A DNA stretch of 64,000 bases, taken from assembly GCF_017591425.1 (NCBI RefSeq), contig NW_024464918.1:23650001-23714000 (forward strand), given 5' to 3'. A program made the translations under genes and the position numbers. This stretch comes from Ochotona curzoniae (Eukaryota; Chordata; Mammalia; Lagomorpha; Ochotonidae). How positions within the stretch are numbered: position 1 is the stretch's first letter; every line of letters begins with the position of its first letter. The notes beneath the pieces are model-generated. The model was not told where the DNA came from. It worked only from the letters and a program-made list of their open reading frames with translations, and ran no database searches. This document shows, one piece after another, positions 1 through 13,640 of this stretch.

Positions 1-145
1 TGATTGAAAACTTGCCTTTAGTTACGGGTTGCTCGGAAGATGTTTACTGATCTTACAAACAGCTGTGGTTGCTACTAAAGAATTCACTCTGCTAGGAGAT
101 GCATGCTAATTGTCCCTTATTGGTTTTTTTTTTTTTTTCATGTAG
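1..145 (+). other. PRELID2: 3' end of PRELID2 intron 1
   Basis: Unique sequence that ends in a long T-tract (about 123-138) and CATGTAG immediately before exon 2. No other feature is seen. Confidence 0.8.
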
Positions 146-203
146 TACCCCAACCCTCTGGATAAAAATGTCATCTCTGTAAAAATCGTGGAGGAAACAA
201 GAG
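146..203 (+). CDS. PRELID2: PRELID2 exon 2 (first exon in window)
   Basis: This exon reads YPNPLDKNVISVKIVEETR and ends with the first base of a split Asp codon (phase 1). It follows a long T-tract and TAG acceptor, and is followed by the donor GTATGT. The peptide is the start of the PRELI/MSF1 domain after its first strand and helix, and matches PRELID2 rather than PRELID1 or PRELID3 (my recollection of the human protein has the same block with PMDKNVISVKI). PRELI-family proteins act in the mitochondrial intermembrane space; PRELID1 and PRELID3B pair with TRIAP1 to shuttle phosphatidic acid or phosphatidylserine between membranes. The cargo of PRELID2 is not well defined, so a lipid-transfer role here is inference from family. 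The start codon and roughly 25 N-terminal residues must lie upstream of base 1. Confidence 0.95.
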
Positions 204-1048
204 GTATGTTCTCTGAATTGTATAAGCATATGTCTGTGTGTATATGTTTACCTTGTTATGTTTTAAACAGTGTACTTTCTAAACAATAACTGGTGATAGT
301 AAGCCATGAGTAATTGTAACACGTCGTACTTTAGTCTGGGTTTGTTTACTTATTTACTCTTCAGAACAGTGAATGGGGTAGGAGATTTGTCCAGAAAGTG
401 ATTGAACTGTAGAATGAAGAATACCTGGCAGCATGATTCATTGTTGCCTAGGGCAGGGTGGACATACCACAGCCAGTGCTGCCTGGTTTCCTGAAAAAAG
501 GTTGAACTTAAAGATTGAACTATGCAGGAGGCCATGAAAATAGACACCGTAAATGCACAGACTCTCAGAGCTGCTCAGGCAGGTGCAGGTCTCACATGTT
601 CTTCAGCCATCTTGGGAAGTGCGAGACATCGCTTGGTAAACATAAAACTTTTGGGAGACTATTTCTGTACTTTTACAACAGTATTAATATATTGAAAAAA
701 AAATCTCTCATGAACTGACACTATTGTGGAAGAAAATCTCAGAGAAATCTGATTTTAAGGCCTGGTATTGTTATTATCTTCCTCACAACCGCAAGGCTCC
801 ATTTATTCATCTGTCAAACAGGAACATAAGCTTGCTTTTTTTTAGGTTGTTGTGAAGATCAAATTTGAGATCAGTGTGCATATTGTAAAATAATATATGA
901 ATGTTAATTATAATTTCCGTCATTGTTGGGTTCATCTTTGCTTCCAGCAATTACTGATTCACTCTAAGTATGTGGACAGCCAACAGTGGATGACAGGGAC
1001 AAAGGCTGTGTTGGTGTGCACAGATCAGTCAGTTTTGTGCCTTATCGG

Positions 1049-1057
<9 letters not shown>

Positions 1058-1087
<30 letters not shown>

Positions 1088-1407
1088 TTTATTTTTATTA
1101 TTATTTATTTTTATTGGAAAGGCGGATATACAGAGAGGAGAGACAGAGAGGAAGGTCTTCCGTCCGATGATTCACTCCCCAAGTGAGCGCAACGGCTGAT
1201 ACTATGCCGATCCGAAGCCAGGAGCCTCTTCCGGGTCTCCCACACGGGTGCAGGGTCCCAAAGCTTTGGGCCGTCTTCGACTGCTTTCCCGGGCCACAGG
1301 CAGGGAGCTGGAAGGGAAGCGGGGCTGCCGGGATAGAACTGGCGCCCATATGGGATCCCGGGCGTGCAAGGCGAGGACCTTAACCACTGCGCCACCGTGC
1401 CGGGCCC
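1058..1407 (-). mobile_element. C-SINE, full length, young
   Basis: Antisense copy of the lagomorph C-SINE: poly-T, AAAGATTTATTTTTATT, the GATGATTCACTCCCCAAGTG core, CCCACACGGGTGCAGGGTCCCA, then GTGCCGGGCC at its head. Flanked by a target-site duplication TATCGGTAGCTTTTT (1043-1057 and 1408-1422). The near-intact body and perfect duplication indicate a recent insertion. All four overlapping open frames here are SINE artefacts. Confidence 0.93.
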
Positions 1408-1586
1408 TATCGGTAGCTTTTTAGCAGCCAACTTCCTTGTCCCATGGATTGAGGCTACTATAACCCAGAGGTTTGAGAAACCTTTTAGCACCATATCTGA
1501 GTCACAGTAATTTATGGAGCTAGTGACTGCATTTTAACTTTTTCACTGCCCCGTCTGCTTTTTTCTTTCTGAATTCATGTTTATTG

Positions 1587-1915
1587 TACTTTTTAAAGAT
1601 TTAATTTTACTAAAAAGGCAGATATACAAAGAGGAGGAAAGACAGAGAGGAATATCTACCATCTGATGATTCGCTCCCCAAGTGACCACCAAGCCTGGAG
1701 ATGAGGTGATCTGAAGCTAGGAGCCCGGAGCCTCTTTCAGGTCTCCCACATGGGTGCAGGGTCCCAAAGCTTTGGGCTGTCCTTGACTACTTTCCCATGC
1801 CACAAGCAGGGAGCTGGGTGGGAAGCGGGGCTGCTGGGATTAGAACTGGCACCCATGTGGGATTCCAGCACATGCAAGGCAAGAACTTTAGCTGCTGGGC
1901 TACCACGCTGGGCCC
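1587..1915 (-). mobile_element. C-SINE, full length
   Basis: Antisense copy with target-site duplication TGTTTATTG (1578-1586 and 1916-1924). It is more diverged than the copy 200 bp upstream. The head ends in CACGCTGGGCCC. Confidence 0.9.
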
Positions 1916-2380
1916 TGTTTATTGGTTTATATATATATCACTGGCTCAAGATGTCACTGCAAACAGGATGGTTCTGGTCATAGAGTGTCTACTCCTTTAT
2001 GAGAGATGACTGTGGGTCATGCAGGTAATTAGTCTTAAGTTTAGATTTTGTAGCAGAGCCCTGTGAAGTTTGGTACAGAAGGAACGTTCTGTTTTCTGCA
2101 GTTGATGCTGTTTGGGCGTCAACATTGCTGGGCCAGGGCAGTGAACACGTAGTGATTTATATCTTTCAGAGTGTATGCTGTGAATTGCTATTTCACCCTT
2201 GGTCCTTAGTCCCGTCAGGCAGTGTCCATGATGTGGCCTAGAAAAGCCATCAAGGAAACTGGGTTTCGAGTTCAACATTTTCTCTAAGACTTCTGTCTAT
2301 GGTAAATGGAGATTGCCTTCAGGAGGTTTACTAACATGAAGAAAAGGGTACATTAATTCATTAAAGAGTTTTGAGTGTAA

Positions 2381-4519
<2,139 letters not shown>

Positions 4520-4824
4520 TAAGATCCTATGTGTATATGTCTGTGTGTGTGTGTTGGGTGCAGAAATGTGCCTATGTGCAGATATGTTAAAGAAAGTATG
4601 ATTTTGTGCTTGGTAATCTCTGCTTACAGCTCAAACAAATTCCTTATTATTGCTCTTTAAACTCACAAGTGATTAATTCATGTATTTTTTTGGGGGGGCG
4701 GTGGATGACAAAGCTCAGCTCCTTTCTGACCAGCCCTCCCCATCCTGGTGACTGCTCTTGTCTGCAGTGGCAAGCGTTTGCAGTTTGTGAATATCCTTTG
4801 AGTCCTTTGACAGATAACTTTTAG

Positions 4825-5110
4825 ACACTTACATGCATATGTGTGCATAGAGCTGTATGGTGTGACTTTGTATGTGTTTCTTCATACATGATTTCATGTT
4901 GTGTGTTTTTTTTTATTTACTAGAATATTTGAGTTTTACCGTCTTGATATATATAATATCCTTGCTAGTTCCTTTGAACTGTCGCACAGAATTCAGTCCT
5001 ATGGCTACATTTTATTTAACTACTTTTATTTAATTTGATAACTCATTACTACAAATAATACTGCAGTATATGTAGATATTCCGTGTATATGAAACTAAAG
5101 TAGAATTTTA
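4825..5110 (-). mobile_element. Possible old L1 fragment
   Basis: AT-rich sequence with phrases like those of antisense L1M 3' regions (fractured CATAGTATTCCATTG-type text, ACTACAAATAATACTGCAGTAT). Too diverged to be sure. Confidence 0.3.
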
Positions 5111-5357
5111 AGGTATCAAGTTTATTGAGGTTATTTGCAAATAATCCAATTTGTTCTTCCTAGCTTACATTTCTGTGAGTTTTGACAAACATATACAGCT
5201 GTTATGACAAGTGTAATTAAGCTGAAAATTTAAGGTTAATTCAGTAACTGGTTAGAAGAAACTTTATTATGATTTTGTGAATTGAGGTCAGACCGGGGTT
5301 TCTTAGCTTGAACACTAAAAGCCCAAGCAGCAGAAGCGGATTACTTCATTTACATAG

Positions 5358-5591
5358 GTTATACTTAGGATGCCTGTGTCTCACGTTGGAGCGTCTGATT
5401 CGAGTCTCCACTGCTTCTGCTCCGTTTCCTCGTCTCAAGTACACCCGGAGAGGCAGTGGCTGTGGCGCAGAACCTTGGCACCCCTGTAGAAGACCCAGAT
5501 GGAGTTCCAGGCCTGACAAAGGTCCAAGCGCCAGATGCTGTGGGTGTCACTCTCTGTCTCTTGTCCATTTTTGAAATAAAGTGAAAAAGAT
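5358..5591 (+). mobile_element. Old lagomorph SINE, sense
   Basis: Carries the older subfamily text GATGCCTGTGTCTCACGTTGGAGCG, then GAGTCTCCACTGCTTCTGC, GGCACCCCTGTAGAAGACC and a tail TTGAAATAAAGTG. It abuts the old L1 that begins just downstream. Confidence 0.65.
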
Positions 5592-6710
5592 GAATTTAAA
5601 AGGCTTTTGTGAGCTTCACAGGATCCTGTCAAGAAGGTGAAAAGAGTCTAGGGCACAGGAGGAAATATTGACGAACCATGTATCTGATCGGTGTCTGTGA
5701 TCCGCAGTGCATAGAGAACTATTACTGCTCAGAAACTTAATTAAAAACTGGATGGCATATTTGAGTAGACTTTTCTCAAAATAAGATACATCAACAACCA
5801 CTAAGTACGTGGAAAGCTGTTGTGCACCACTAGTCATTAGGGAAATGCAGGTCAAACCACTGTCAGATCCTTTTCCTAGCTGCAGAGTTGACTCCAATTG
5901 GAAAAAGGTTGAAAAAGACTTATACAAAAAAAAAAAAAAAAAAAAAAAAGTGAGGATCTGACATAATGGCTTAACTGGTTAATCCTCCGCCTGCAAATTC
6001 CAGCATCTCCTATGGGTGTTGGTTTGTGTCCCACTGCCCCACTTCCCTTCCAGCTCCCTGCTGGTGGCCTGGGAAGCAGTGGAGGATTGCCCAAGTCCTT
6101 GGGATCCTGTACCCACGTGGGAGACCTGGAAGAGGCTCTGGATCCTGGCCTCTGATTGGCTGAGCTACAGACACTTGGGGAGCAAATGAAAGGTCTTTTG
6201 TCTCTCTTCCTCTCTGTAAATCTTATCTGCTTTTCCAATAAAAATAAATAAATCTTTTTAAAAAATCCCTAGCAGCATTGTTCATAATAGACAGAATGCA
6301 GTAAAGAGATAAATGTCCATCCGCTGTTGAATCCATAATCACTATGCTGCATAAACACATCTGATACATTGTTTAGCTACGAAAAGGAATGGGGTGTGGA
6401 TTCATGTCCTTGTGTGGACGAATCTTGGAAATATTTTGCCAAGTTGAAGAAGCCAGTTATAAAGTGGGCCCCTTTATTTGAAATCCAGCTTATAGGCTCC
6501 TTTATTTGAAATTTCAGAAAGAGCAAATCCATAGAGACATGGAGTAGATTAGTGGTTGTCGTGGTCCAGGGGGAGGCAGGAGTAGGGAAGAACTAGTAAT
6601 GGGTATGGAATTTATTGAAGTCATAAAACTGTTTGGGAATTAAACTGTTATGAGTTGTACATCTACAAGGTAAATTTTATAGTAAATAAATTATATCAAT
6701 TTAAAGAATT
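5592..6710 (+). mobile_element. Old L1M 3' portion, split by a SINE
   Basis: The left part (about 5640-5930) carries diverged L1 ORF2 end text: GACTTTTCTCAAAATAAGATA and ACTAGTCATTAGGGAAATGC. The right part (6265-6710) continues with AATGTCCATC, AAAAGGAATG, AATCCATAGAGACATGG and GTAGATTAGTGGTTG, then GGTAAATTTTATAGTAAATAAATTATATCA. The C-SINE at 5952-6264 sits between the two parts, so it inserted later. Confidence 0.75.
5952..6264 (+). mobile_element. C-SINE, sense, inserted in old L1
   Basis: GGCTTAACTGGTTAATCCTCCGCCTGC head (rabbit-like subfamily), CCTATGGGTGTTGGTTTGTG, CACTTGGGGAGCAAATG, tail AATAAAAATAAATAAATC. It is preceded by a run of about 22 A (5927-5948). Confidence 0.88.
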
Positions 6711-6739
6711 GGTTGAGATTTTTTAGTCTGATATAGTAT

Positions 6740-7085
6740 TTTAGTTTGGACTGGAGAGTAATGTGGATGGGGCAGTTTAAAAACCAACTTCTCCCAGAGC
6801 TGCAAATTGGGAAATCCAAGATTTGGTCACTGGCCATCCAGTGCCTGGTGAGGGACTCTTTTTGGTTTGCAAATTTTTGTCTTCTTGCTGTATCCTCTCA
6901 TGGTGGAGGGAGTGAGCTCTAGTCTGTCTTTTGGGACCTTAGTCCACTGAGGGTTGTACCCTCATGATCTCTTATTAATCTAACTACATCCCAGAGGCCC
7001 CATCTTCCAATACCACCCCAGTGTAGGTTAAGGTTTTTAACATATAAATGTTGGGGAGATACAGATATGCAGTCTTTACCATATA
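6740..7085 (-). mobile_element. MaLR (MLT1-type) LTR remnant
   Basis: Antisense MaLR phrases in order: GAAATCCAAGATTTGGTCAC, GCCTGGTGAGGGACTC, TCTTGCTGTATCCTCTCATGG, GTACCCTCATGATCTC, ACATCCCAGAGGCCCCATC, then AACATATAAATGTTGGGGAG. Heavily diverged and ancient. Confidence 0.55.
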
Positions 7086-7204
7086 GATCCTGTCTGTTCC
7101 CCTCCGATGTGTTAACGTGCTAACGTACACTCGCGTCAGTAATACATGAGAATGTTATGAGGGTGTTCATTTCCCAGATGTGCTCAGCGCCTAGTATATT
7201 TAAA

Positions 7205-7508
7205 GTTTCTAAAATGTATCTTTATTTCATTTGAAAAATAGAGGGAGTCAAGGGAGAGGTCTTTCATCCCTGGTTCATGTCCTAAATGTTTGCAATAGCC
7301 AGGGGCAGTCTAGGCCAAAGCCAGGAGTTGGGAACTTGAGCCGAGTCTCCTACCCGGGTGGCAAGGACCCAGAACGGGAGCTGTTGTTTCCTGCCTGCTA
7401 GGGTAAGCATTAGCAGGCAGTGCCTGGGAAATGAACTAGGCACTTAGATATGGGATGGAAGACCTCCCACGTGACTACGTAACTGCTCTGCCACAATACC
7501 TGCTCACC
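7205..7508 (-). mobile_element. Old lagomorph SINE
   Basis: Antisense: CATTTGAAAAATAGAGGGAG, GCCAAAGCCAGGAGTTGGGAAC, CTACCCGGGTGGCAAGGACCC, GCATTAGCAGGCAG, and a head CTCTGCCACAATACCTGC. Confidence 0.7.
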
Positions 7509-8374
7509 GTTGTCTATTAATGATTTTAAACTGCACCATCATAATAAGTGAAGAATGATTAATTTCTTTGAAAGAGGTTAAAAGCGAAGGCAAACTATGT
7601 CAAGCACTAAATGTTGGCAGTAATTATTGTTGTGAACTGTGATTTCCGAGGACAGTTTACTCTGTTTTTTGTTATTATTCCATATGGTTTTTTAAAATTA
7701 TGCATCTATCATTTTAGGGACAACAGCAATGTGCTCAAGCCAAAATAACTGAAAACCAGAAACCCCAAGTCTACTTTTTAAAACCTGGCACTTGTCTAAA
7801 ACGTTCCTGCTCCATGATGCGTAGGTCCTGTGGTGATAATTCTAGAGTCTCGGGCAGCTGCCTGAATGGGTGTGCGTGCTGCGTCTCACTGGCATCAGAG
7901 GTGGGTTTGCTCTGCACCACGCCTCTCTCTTTTTTTTTTTTTTCAGTTTTCCTTATGATACCATTTTTTTAAAAAAAACAGGCCAGAGATATTTGGGATA
8001 AAGCATAAAAGACGATTCAATTAAAGGCTGGGGTCTGAGACTAGAGCTGTTTTCTCTATACAGAGAAATAGGGAAAGGATGAAATTGTCATGACTTTCTG
8101 TATGAAAAGCCTCTCGTTTAGTTCATTTTAACCCTAACTTTTGCATGTGTTTGGGCTATCAGTAAGCAGAACTGCACCTTCATCCCTCTTATGTAAAATG
8201 ATAATTGCTGTGAGGATCCAGGGGAACCATACTTTTTCTTTCATTTCTTTCTGTTTTTCACATATTATTTTAAAGATAGTCATTCAGGAAACAATGATAC
8301 ATGCATCTTATGGAAAATATTAACCAATTTGGAGAAAGATTCTTATCACTCAGAGTTAGTGTCTGGTAATAATT

Positions 8375-8520
8375 TTCTTGGTGCATCGCTTAGACTGTTT
8401 CTGAATTTTTGCTGTTATAAATGGTTTTGTGATGAAATCTCTATTGCTACCTATTTTCTACTTACTCAGTTAATTTTTTAGTAGACTGAGCAAAGTGGGA
8501 TTTCAGTTAGAAATTCTGTG
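8375..8520 (-). mobile_element. Possible antisense L1M fragment
   Basis: Phrases such as GCTGTTATAAATGGTTTTGTGATG resemble the old L1 3' region read in antisense. Short and diverged. Confidence 0.3.
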
Positions 8521-8569
8521 CATTTTATATTTTAATGTATTTTGGTTAGATTTCTGTATGGAAAGATTT

Positions 8570-8870
8570 GGTGTTGGACGTTTAGCTAAATGGATAGGAC
8601 CCTGGCTGTGCTGCCCGTGTTCCCTATCGGAGTGCCTGCGTTTGATACCCTGTTCTGGCTCCTGACTCTAGCTTTCTAGCTTTCAATGCACTGGGAGCCA
8701 GGGGTGGTGACTCATGTAATTGGGTTCCTGTGCCCACGGAGGGGACCTGGGTTGAGTTCCTGGCTCCCAGCTTCATCCTTGATGCAGTCCTGGCCATCAA
8801 CAGGTATGTGGGATGTTAACCAATAGATTGGAACTCTCTGTCTGCCTTTCAAGTTAATTACTTAAAAGAA
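8570..8870 (+). mobile_element. Old lagomorph SINE, sense
   Basis: GATAGGACCCTGGCTGTG, CGGAGTGCCTGCGTTTGATACC, CTCCTGACTCTAGC, CACTGGGAGCCAGGGGTGGTGACTCA, GGACCTGGGTTGAGTTCCTGGCTCC and a tail CTGCCTTTCAAGTTAAT: the older, differently bodied SINE subfamily. Confidence 0.7.
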
Positions 8871-8944
8871 AGATGCTTTACCAATTACACTTTGTTTTCC
8901 TTTTTAAAATGTCCTAAGTAGGTAACTATTTCTTTATTTGCTTA

Positions 8945-9105
8945 AAAACTTGTTTCTTTATTTGAAAGGTAAGGTGAGAGAGAAGGAGAGGAAGGGAGGG
9001 GATGTCACAGGAGGAGAGGTACTTGCCATCTGCTGGTTCACTCCTCACAAGTTCCGCATAGCTAAGACTGGGCCAGGCCAAAACCAAGAGCCACAAACTC
9101 CATGA
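8945..9105 (-). mobile_element. Truncated SINE abutting L1 3' UTR
   Basis: Antisense 3' half only (TTTATTTGAAAGGTAAGGTG, GCCATCTGCTGGTTCACTCC, GGCCAGGCCAAAACCAAGAGCC). It breaks off where L1-related sequence begins, so it was probably cut by that insertion. Confidence 0.6.
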
Positions 9106-10735
9106 AAATCAGGACTGGGTGTTGAATGGGCTGGGCTAGGTTGTAGCCTACAGCAGTGTGAGCTGGAATTGGGGGTGGGGCGGGCCCAGCCATGCTACAA
9201 CACAAGCTGGCTAATGTCAAGATGAGGCTGGCCATGCCAGACTGGGCCGCAGCACCTAATCAGCACATGGGAGACCTGGCTACGGGAGGTGAAGGTGGGT
9301 GGGGATGGTAGGGGGAGAGAGAGGGCGAACCCAGTAGGATGGTTGCATAGGGCTTCTGTGCTGGACCACCACTCCTACTGCAGACCGGACCAGGCAGGCC
9401 TACACTACCTGTTGGCCTCATGTGGAGTGGATCAGGGGAAAGCCAGGCTGGATTGACTGTTCCTACTAGTGCATGCATAAGACAGAATGAGTGTAGGTTG
9501 GTTGGCCTTTGCCACAGCATCAGCTGGCAGATGCTGGCATGGAGGTGGAGTGGGAGGAGCAAATTCTGTCAAGTTAAACTTTAGAACCACCTGGAGAGTG
9601 CAAGGTCTGAGAGTAGGAGTGGGCCTAGTAGGATGTGAGGGCTATCTGACTGTGACATCTGTCACTCCATTGTTCGCCAGGGTTGAGTCAGCTGATCTGG
9701 CTGGCTAGGTGGGTGTCGCCTTCCTCCCTCACCGCTCCACGTGTATCCCTCCTGAAGCTGTGTGTGCGGTCAGAGAGGACAACCATCCCTGGTAGAGGAG
9801 GACCGGTATTTGGTCAAGGGTATATGAGTAGCTGTGCTCCCTTGCTGGAACCTCCAAACAAGCTCTCAAGGAGTGGGCCTAGTAGGGAAATAGTGGGCAC
9901 CTCCCTCTTGGGTTACAACTCTCACTGGTGAGCATGAGAACTGGGACTGGGGCAGGCATGGCTGGGCAGAGAGTGGCACCAGCCAGCACATGTGTGGGCT
10001 GGATAGTGGGGCTGGTTGGGTTGAACTAGGCTTCTGTGCCCATTGACACGTGTGAGAGCTGAATGGGATGTGAGACAGACTAGACCAGTCTGCTGTATAT
10101 ACTGGCAAGCACATGAACCAGTGCAAGGGGCAGGCCTGGTGGGGATTATTGCGGGCCCCTTCAACTAGACTGCAGCTCCCACTGGTTTGTGTGAGGGCTG
10201 AGTGTGTGGTGGGTGAAATTGGGCTGGACTCCAACACCCTTTGATTTGTGTAGAAGGCAGGGCTGGAGGCAGAACTGACCCAGCAGTGGCAACCACCAGT
10301 ATATGCATAGGCTGATTGGGGCAACAGGCTGTGCCAGTCCCTGTATTGGCAAGCACATACAAGAATCAGGTCTGGGATTACCTCAGATGAAGTTCCTATG
10401 GGGATTCCCCCAGTTGAATTGCTGGACTCAGAACCCCAATCACGGGGAGAATTGCAAGTTGCATGGTCTGACCATAGAGTGTATGTGTCAGAGCTGGGCC
10501 TCCTTAGTGGCTTAGATGGAGCAGTGGACAGCATAACCAGGTGCACATGGAGGATATGGCGGTCTATGGGAACTTGCAGAGGATACTTGGCATCAGAACA
10601 GAGGATAGAACAAATCAGTCAACTACCCCAGCCATATGCTGGCAGTGAAAAACTGGGCAGAGAATCTAAAGTGAACTATGTCAATCAGTGGATTCTGCAG
10701 CAACTTCAGAGGTTTTGTTTCTTCATTTAGCCATG
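9106..10735 (+). mobile_element. Lagomorph L1 3' UTR-like block with internal degenerate repeats
   Basis: GC-richer block (TGG/CTGG-rich) made of loosely repeated units of roughly 70-90 bp around GGCAAGCACATG and TGTGTGAGGGCTGAG. It ends in a conserved module (GGGGATTCCCCCAGTTGAATTGC to AACTTCAGAGGTTTTG). The end module recurs inverted at 52520-53110 and, diverged, at 43080-43330 next to an L1-type 3' end, which is why I assign it to L1. The 226-codon antisense frame inside it is a composition artefact. Confidence 0.6.
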
Positions 10736-11574
10736 CTTTCTGCTTTTTTCATAGCGCTGAAATGAAACTGTATCATTGTATCTTGCTGTGATTTGTGCAG
10801 GAACTGAAATGGAGGGATTTAGGACGCCTATGTGTCACAAGAAGGAAATGTCTCATGTGTTTTGTCAATGAATTATGGAGGGGAAGTACAACATTTTCTT
10901 CTGACAGTCTTCAAATACAATAGGATAAACCCTCATGCTGTTGATGGCGGGAGCATGACCCTGCTTTACTGCACGGTTATTCTCTCATACGTGACACAAA
11001 CATAGAGAGTGCTTTTCTGTAGACTTTCTTCTCCCTGAAGTGGCACAAGAAATATTGGTTAGAATATGATGTCAGAGAGACTTTTATTAATCCCTCGCCT
11101 GCCCTTGCCTTCAGGACTGACGAGTACATCTCTCCCAAGAGTGTGAGAATGCTCAACTTCACATTTTCCTTCGTAAAAATCGCTGTAAAATTCTACTTTG
11201 TGTAATGCAGGATAGAGACGGCAAAGATTAGTGTCACTAGGATATGGTTTTACATGAGCAAATCATTTTAAATGGGCTTAAATCTGAGCGATGGAAGCTG
11301 CTCAGACTGAGGTGTTTATGTCAGATCCGATGGGATAACTGTGTGTGTGTGTGTGTTGTCTCTGGAAGGCAGGGGAAGAAAGGGATAGAGGCAGGGAGGG
11401 GAAGGGCAGTCCTGAAAGTTCCTTTCACTGTCTGTAGACACAGGACTGTCTATAGAAGTCACGCTAGCAGAATCACAGCCTGTGGGATCTAATGTTTTTT
11501 CAGGATATCATTTTGTGTATATGTGTCTGTGTGTGTGCTGTCACGTTTATCCAATGTCTTTTCTGTAGAGATGG

Positions 11575-12390
11575 AAGAAAGTAGAGAAGCAGATTATTGA
11601 ATATATGTATTTATATGTATGCGAGACATTTTTTCGAATGGCACATAATCCTTATACGTGTTTTATGGGGTACTATGAAATGTTTCAACACATGCACAAG
11701 TGTAAACTTCAAATCAGGTAATTAGGGGTCGGGCTTGTAGTGAAGCAGGTGAAGCTTCTGTGGTGCCAGTATCCCATGTGGGTGCCAGTTCATGTTCCTG
11801 CTGCTCCATTTTCCATCCAGCTGCTTGCTGTTTGCCTGAAAAAAAAAAAAAAGTTGAGGATGGACTAAGTCCCTAGGGCTCTGCTACCCACCTGGAGACT
11901 CAGAGGAGACTCCAGGCGCCTGGCTTCTGCCTGGCCTGTTCCATGTGATGTGGCTACTTGGAGAGTGAACCCATGGATGGGAGATCTCTCTCCCTCTCTT
12001 TCTCCAAAAAATCAAACAAAAAACAAACAAACAAAAAAGGCAGGTACTTAGCATTTCCATTGTTTTTGCTTGTGTTTTGAGATGATTAGCCCCTCTCAGG
12101 TCTTCATTATGTTGTTGTGAACTCGTCACTCTACCATGTTCTTCAACACTATAGTATTTCTGTGTTTTATTGTCTCCAGTCTCTCTCTATGCCCCCTTGC
12201 CAGGCTGTAGTAATCACTATTATAGGCTTAGATTGACTTTTAGAAACTTGTATATATGAGGGTAACCTATTTTGTCTTATTGTGTCTCATTTATCTCACT
12301 TAACATAATGACTTTCAGTTACATTGATTTTGTTGCAAATGTCAGGATTTCATTTTTTTTAATGTAGAAATAATTGAGTGTGTGTGCTTG
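11575..12390 (-). mobile_element. Antisense L1M 3' end, split by a SINE
   Basis: Left part: TTTTATGGGGTACTATGAAATG, then TTTCAACACATGCACAAGTG and CAAATCAGGTAATTAGG. Right part (12041 on): ACTCGTCACTCTACC, TCTCATTTATCTCACTTAACATAATG and TTGTTGCAAATGTCAGGATTTCATT. These are classic old-L1 3' region phrases read in antisense. Confidence 0.75.
11727..12040 (+). mobile_element. C-SINE, sense, in L1M
   Basis: GGGTCGGGCTTGTAGTGAAGC head, ATCCCATGTGGGTGCCAGTTC, GAGAGTGAACCCATGGATGG. It has an A-run inserted in mid-body (11839-11852). An imperfect target duplication CAGGTAATTAG / CAGGTACTTAG flanks it. Confidence 0.8.
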
Positions 12391-12534
12391 TGTGGAGGGG
12401 CAGTTCGATGGGCTGGGAAGTCCAGCACTAAGGTCCCAGTAGGTGTGGCATCAGTAACAGATGGCTCAGAGAGCTGTGCAGAAGGGTTGGATCCTGTGTC
12501 CTCATGGGATTGAATGTGGCAAGAACACTAAGTT

Positions 12535-12845
12535 CTTACTTGAAAGCATTTTAGAGAAAGAGGAACACACACACACAGAGTTATTTTCCACCTGCTATTT
12601 CACTTTCTGAGTGGCTGCAGTGGCCAGGGCTGGGCCAGGCTGAAGCCAGTAGCCTGGAACTCCATCCTGATTTTCCATGTAGGGGTCAGGACCCCAGGTA
12701 TTTGAGTAGTTCCTGCCTGCTTTCCCAGGCACACTAGGATGCAGCTGATTGGTAAGTGGGAGCAGCTAGGATTTCGACAGATGCTCATATGGGATGCTGC
12801 CATTCTGTGCAGAGTCTGATGTCGCTGTGCCAAAAGACTAAATGC
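12535..12845 (-). mobile_element. Old lagomorph SINE
   Basis: Antisense: TACTTGAAAGCATTTTAGAG, a CA-run, CACCTGCTATTTCACTTTCTGAGTGG, GGGCCAGGCTGAAGCCAG, CTCATATGGGATGCTG, and a head CGCTGTGCCAAAAG. Confidence 0.75.
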
Positions 12846-13299
12846 AAGGGCACTACCTTCAGTTTCTTTTACAAGGGCACTAAAGCCATTTCATTTGCTC
12901 AACTTTTCAACTCTTTTTAAATTTCAAATTACTTGTTTTGATTTATTCATTTAGCAAATGCTCAAAAAATAAGTTTAGTAGAAGCGGTGTGCTGAAAGTG
13001 GTGGCTAAGGGATTATATAAAAGTCTTAAAACTGGCCTTTTAGTCAGTGGTTCACACGTAATTGTTCATTTTTGAGTGTGACTTTGTGTCATCAGAAGAG
13101 AAGGGCTTATTGCTTTTAGCATTGAGTCAGACCTCAGCCAGCCACCCCTGTGTTGCAACCTGGGACTCACTTATCTTTTCAATCCATTTTCTAACATATG
13201 GGAAGAATCTGTCAAGCCCCTGACTACATAGTGGGCACTTTAAGATAATGGCAGCCCTTCAGATGTTCTCTGTTCTTCTGGTGGAAAGCTTTGCCTCTG

Positions 13300-13440
13300 T
13301 TGCTGCTTTATCATTTATGTATTTGTCTTTTCCGCTAGTCATTGAGAATCCGGAGCCAGAACGCCTCTCGCTACCTGTGGGCCTTTCCTGCTTTCTCTGA
13401 TGCTTAGCATACAGTCAGTGAGTTGAATAAATGAATTAGT
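13300..13440 (+). mobile_element. L2 3' end remnant
   Basis: Ends with GCTTAGCATACAGTCAGTGAGTTGAATAAATGAAT, a diverged form of the L2 3' terminus. Ancient. Confidence 0.45.
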
Positions 13441-13640
13441 GGGTAAAAGTAAAAAGTAATTGGAATATGCTTTCTGGGTCATTTTTGAAGGATATCTTTG
13501 CTGTATATACTATTCTTAGTTTATTTACTTTCAGCATTTTGAAATCTTCCCTTCTTAAGATTCCCATAATATGTAAGTAACAAACTGCATGATGTTGTCT
13601 AGTTAGTTTCTTGGGTTCTCTTCTTGTCCCTTCATAGTGG

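Noticed and set aside
9300..10400. CRISPR-like or satellite array
   Set aside because: The repeating units are degenerate, unequal in length and lack conserved repeats with unique spacers; the context is mammalian repeat DNA.
9866..10546. 226-codon open frame as a real gene
   Set aside because: Lies antisense in an L1 3' UTR-like repeat, has biased composition and no motif; kept only as a low-priority observation.
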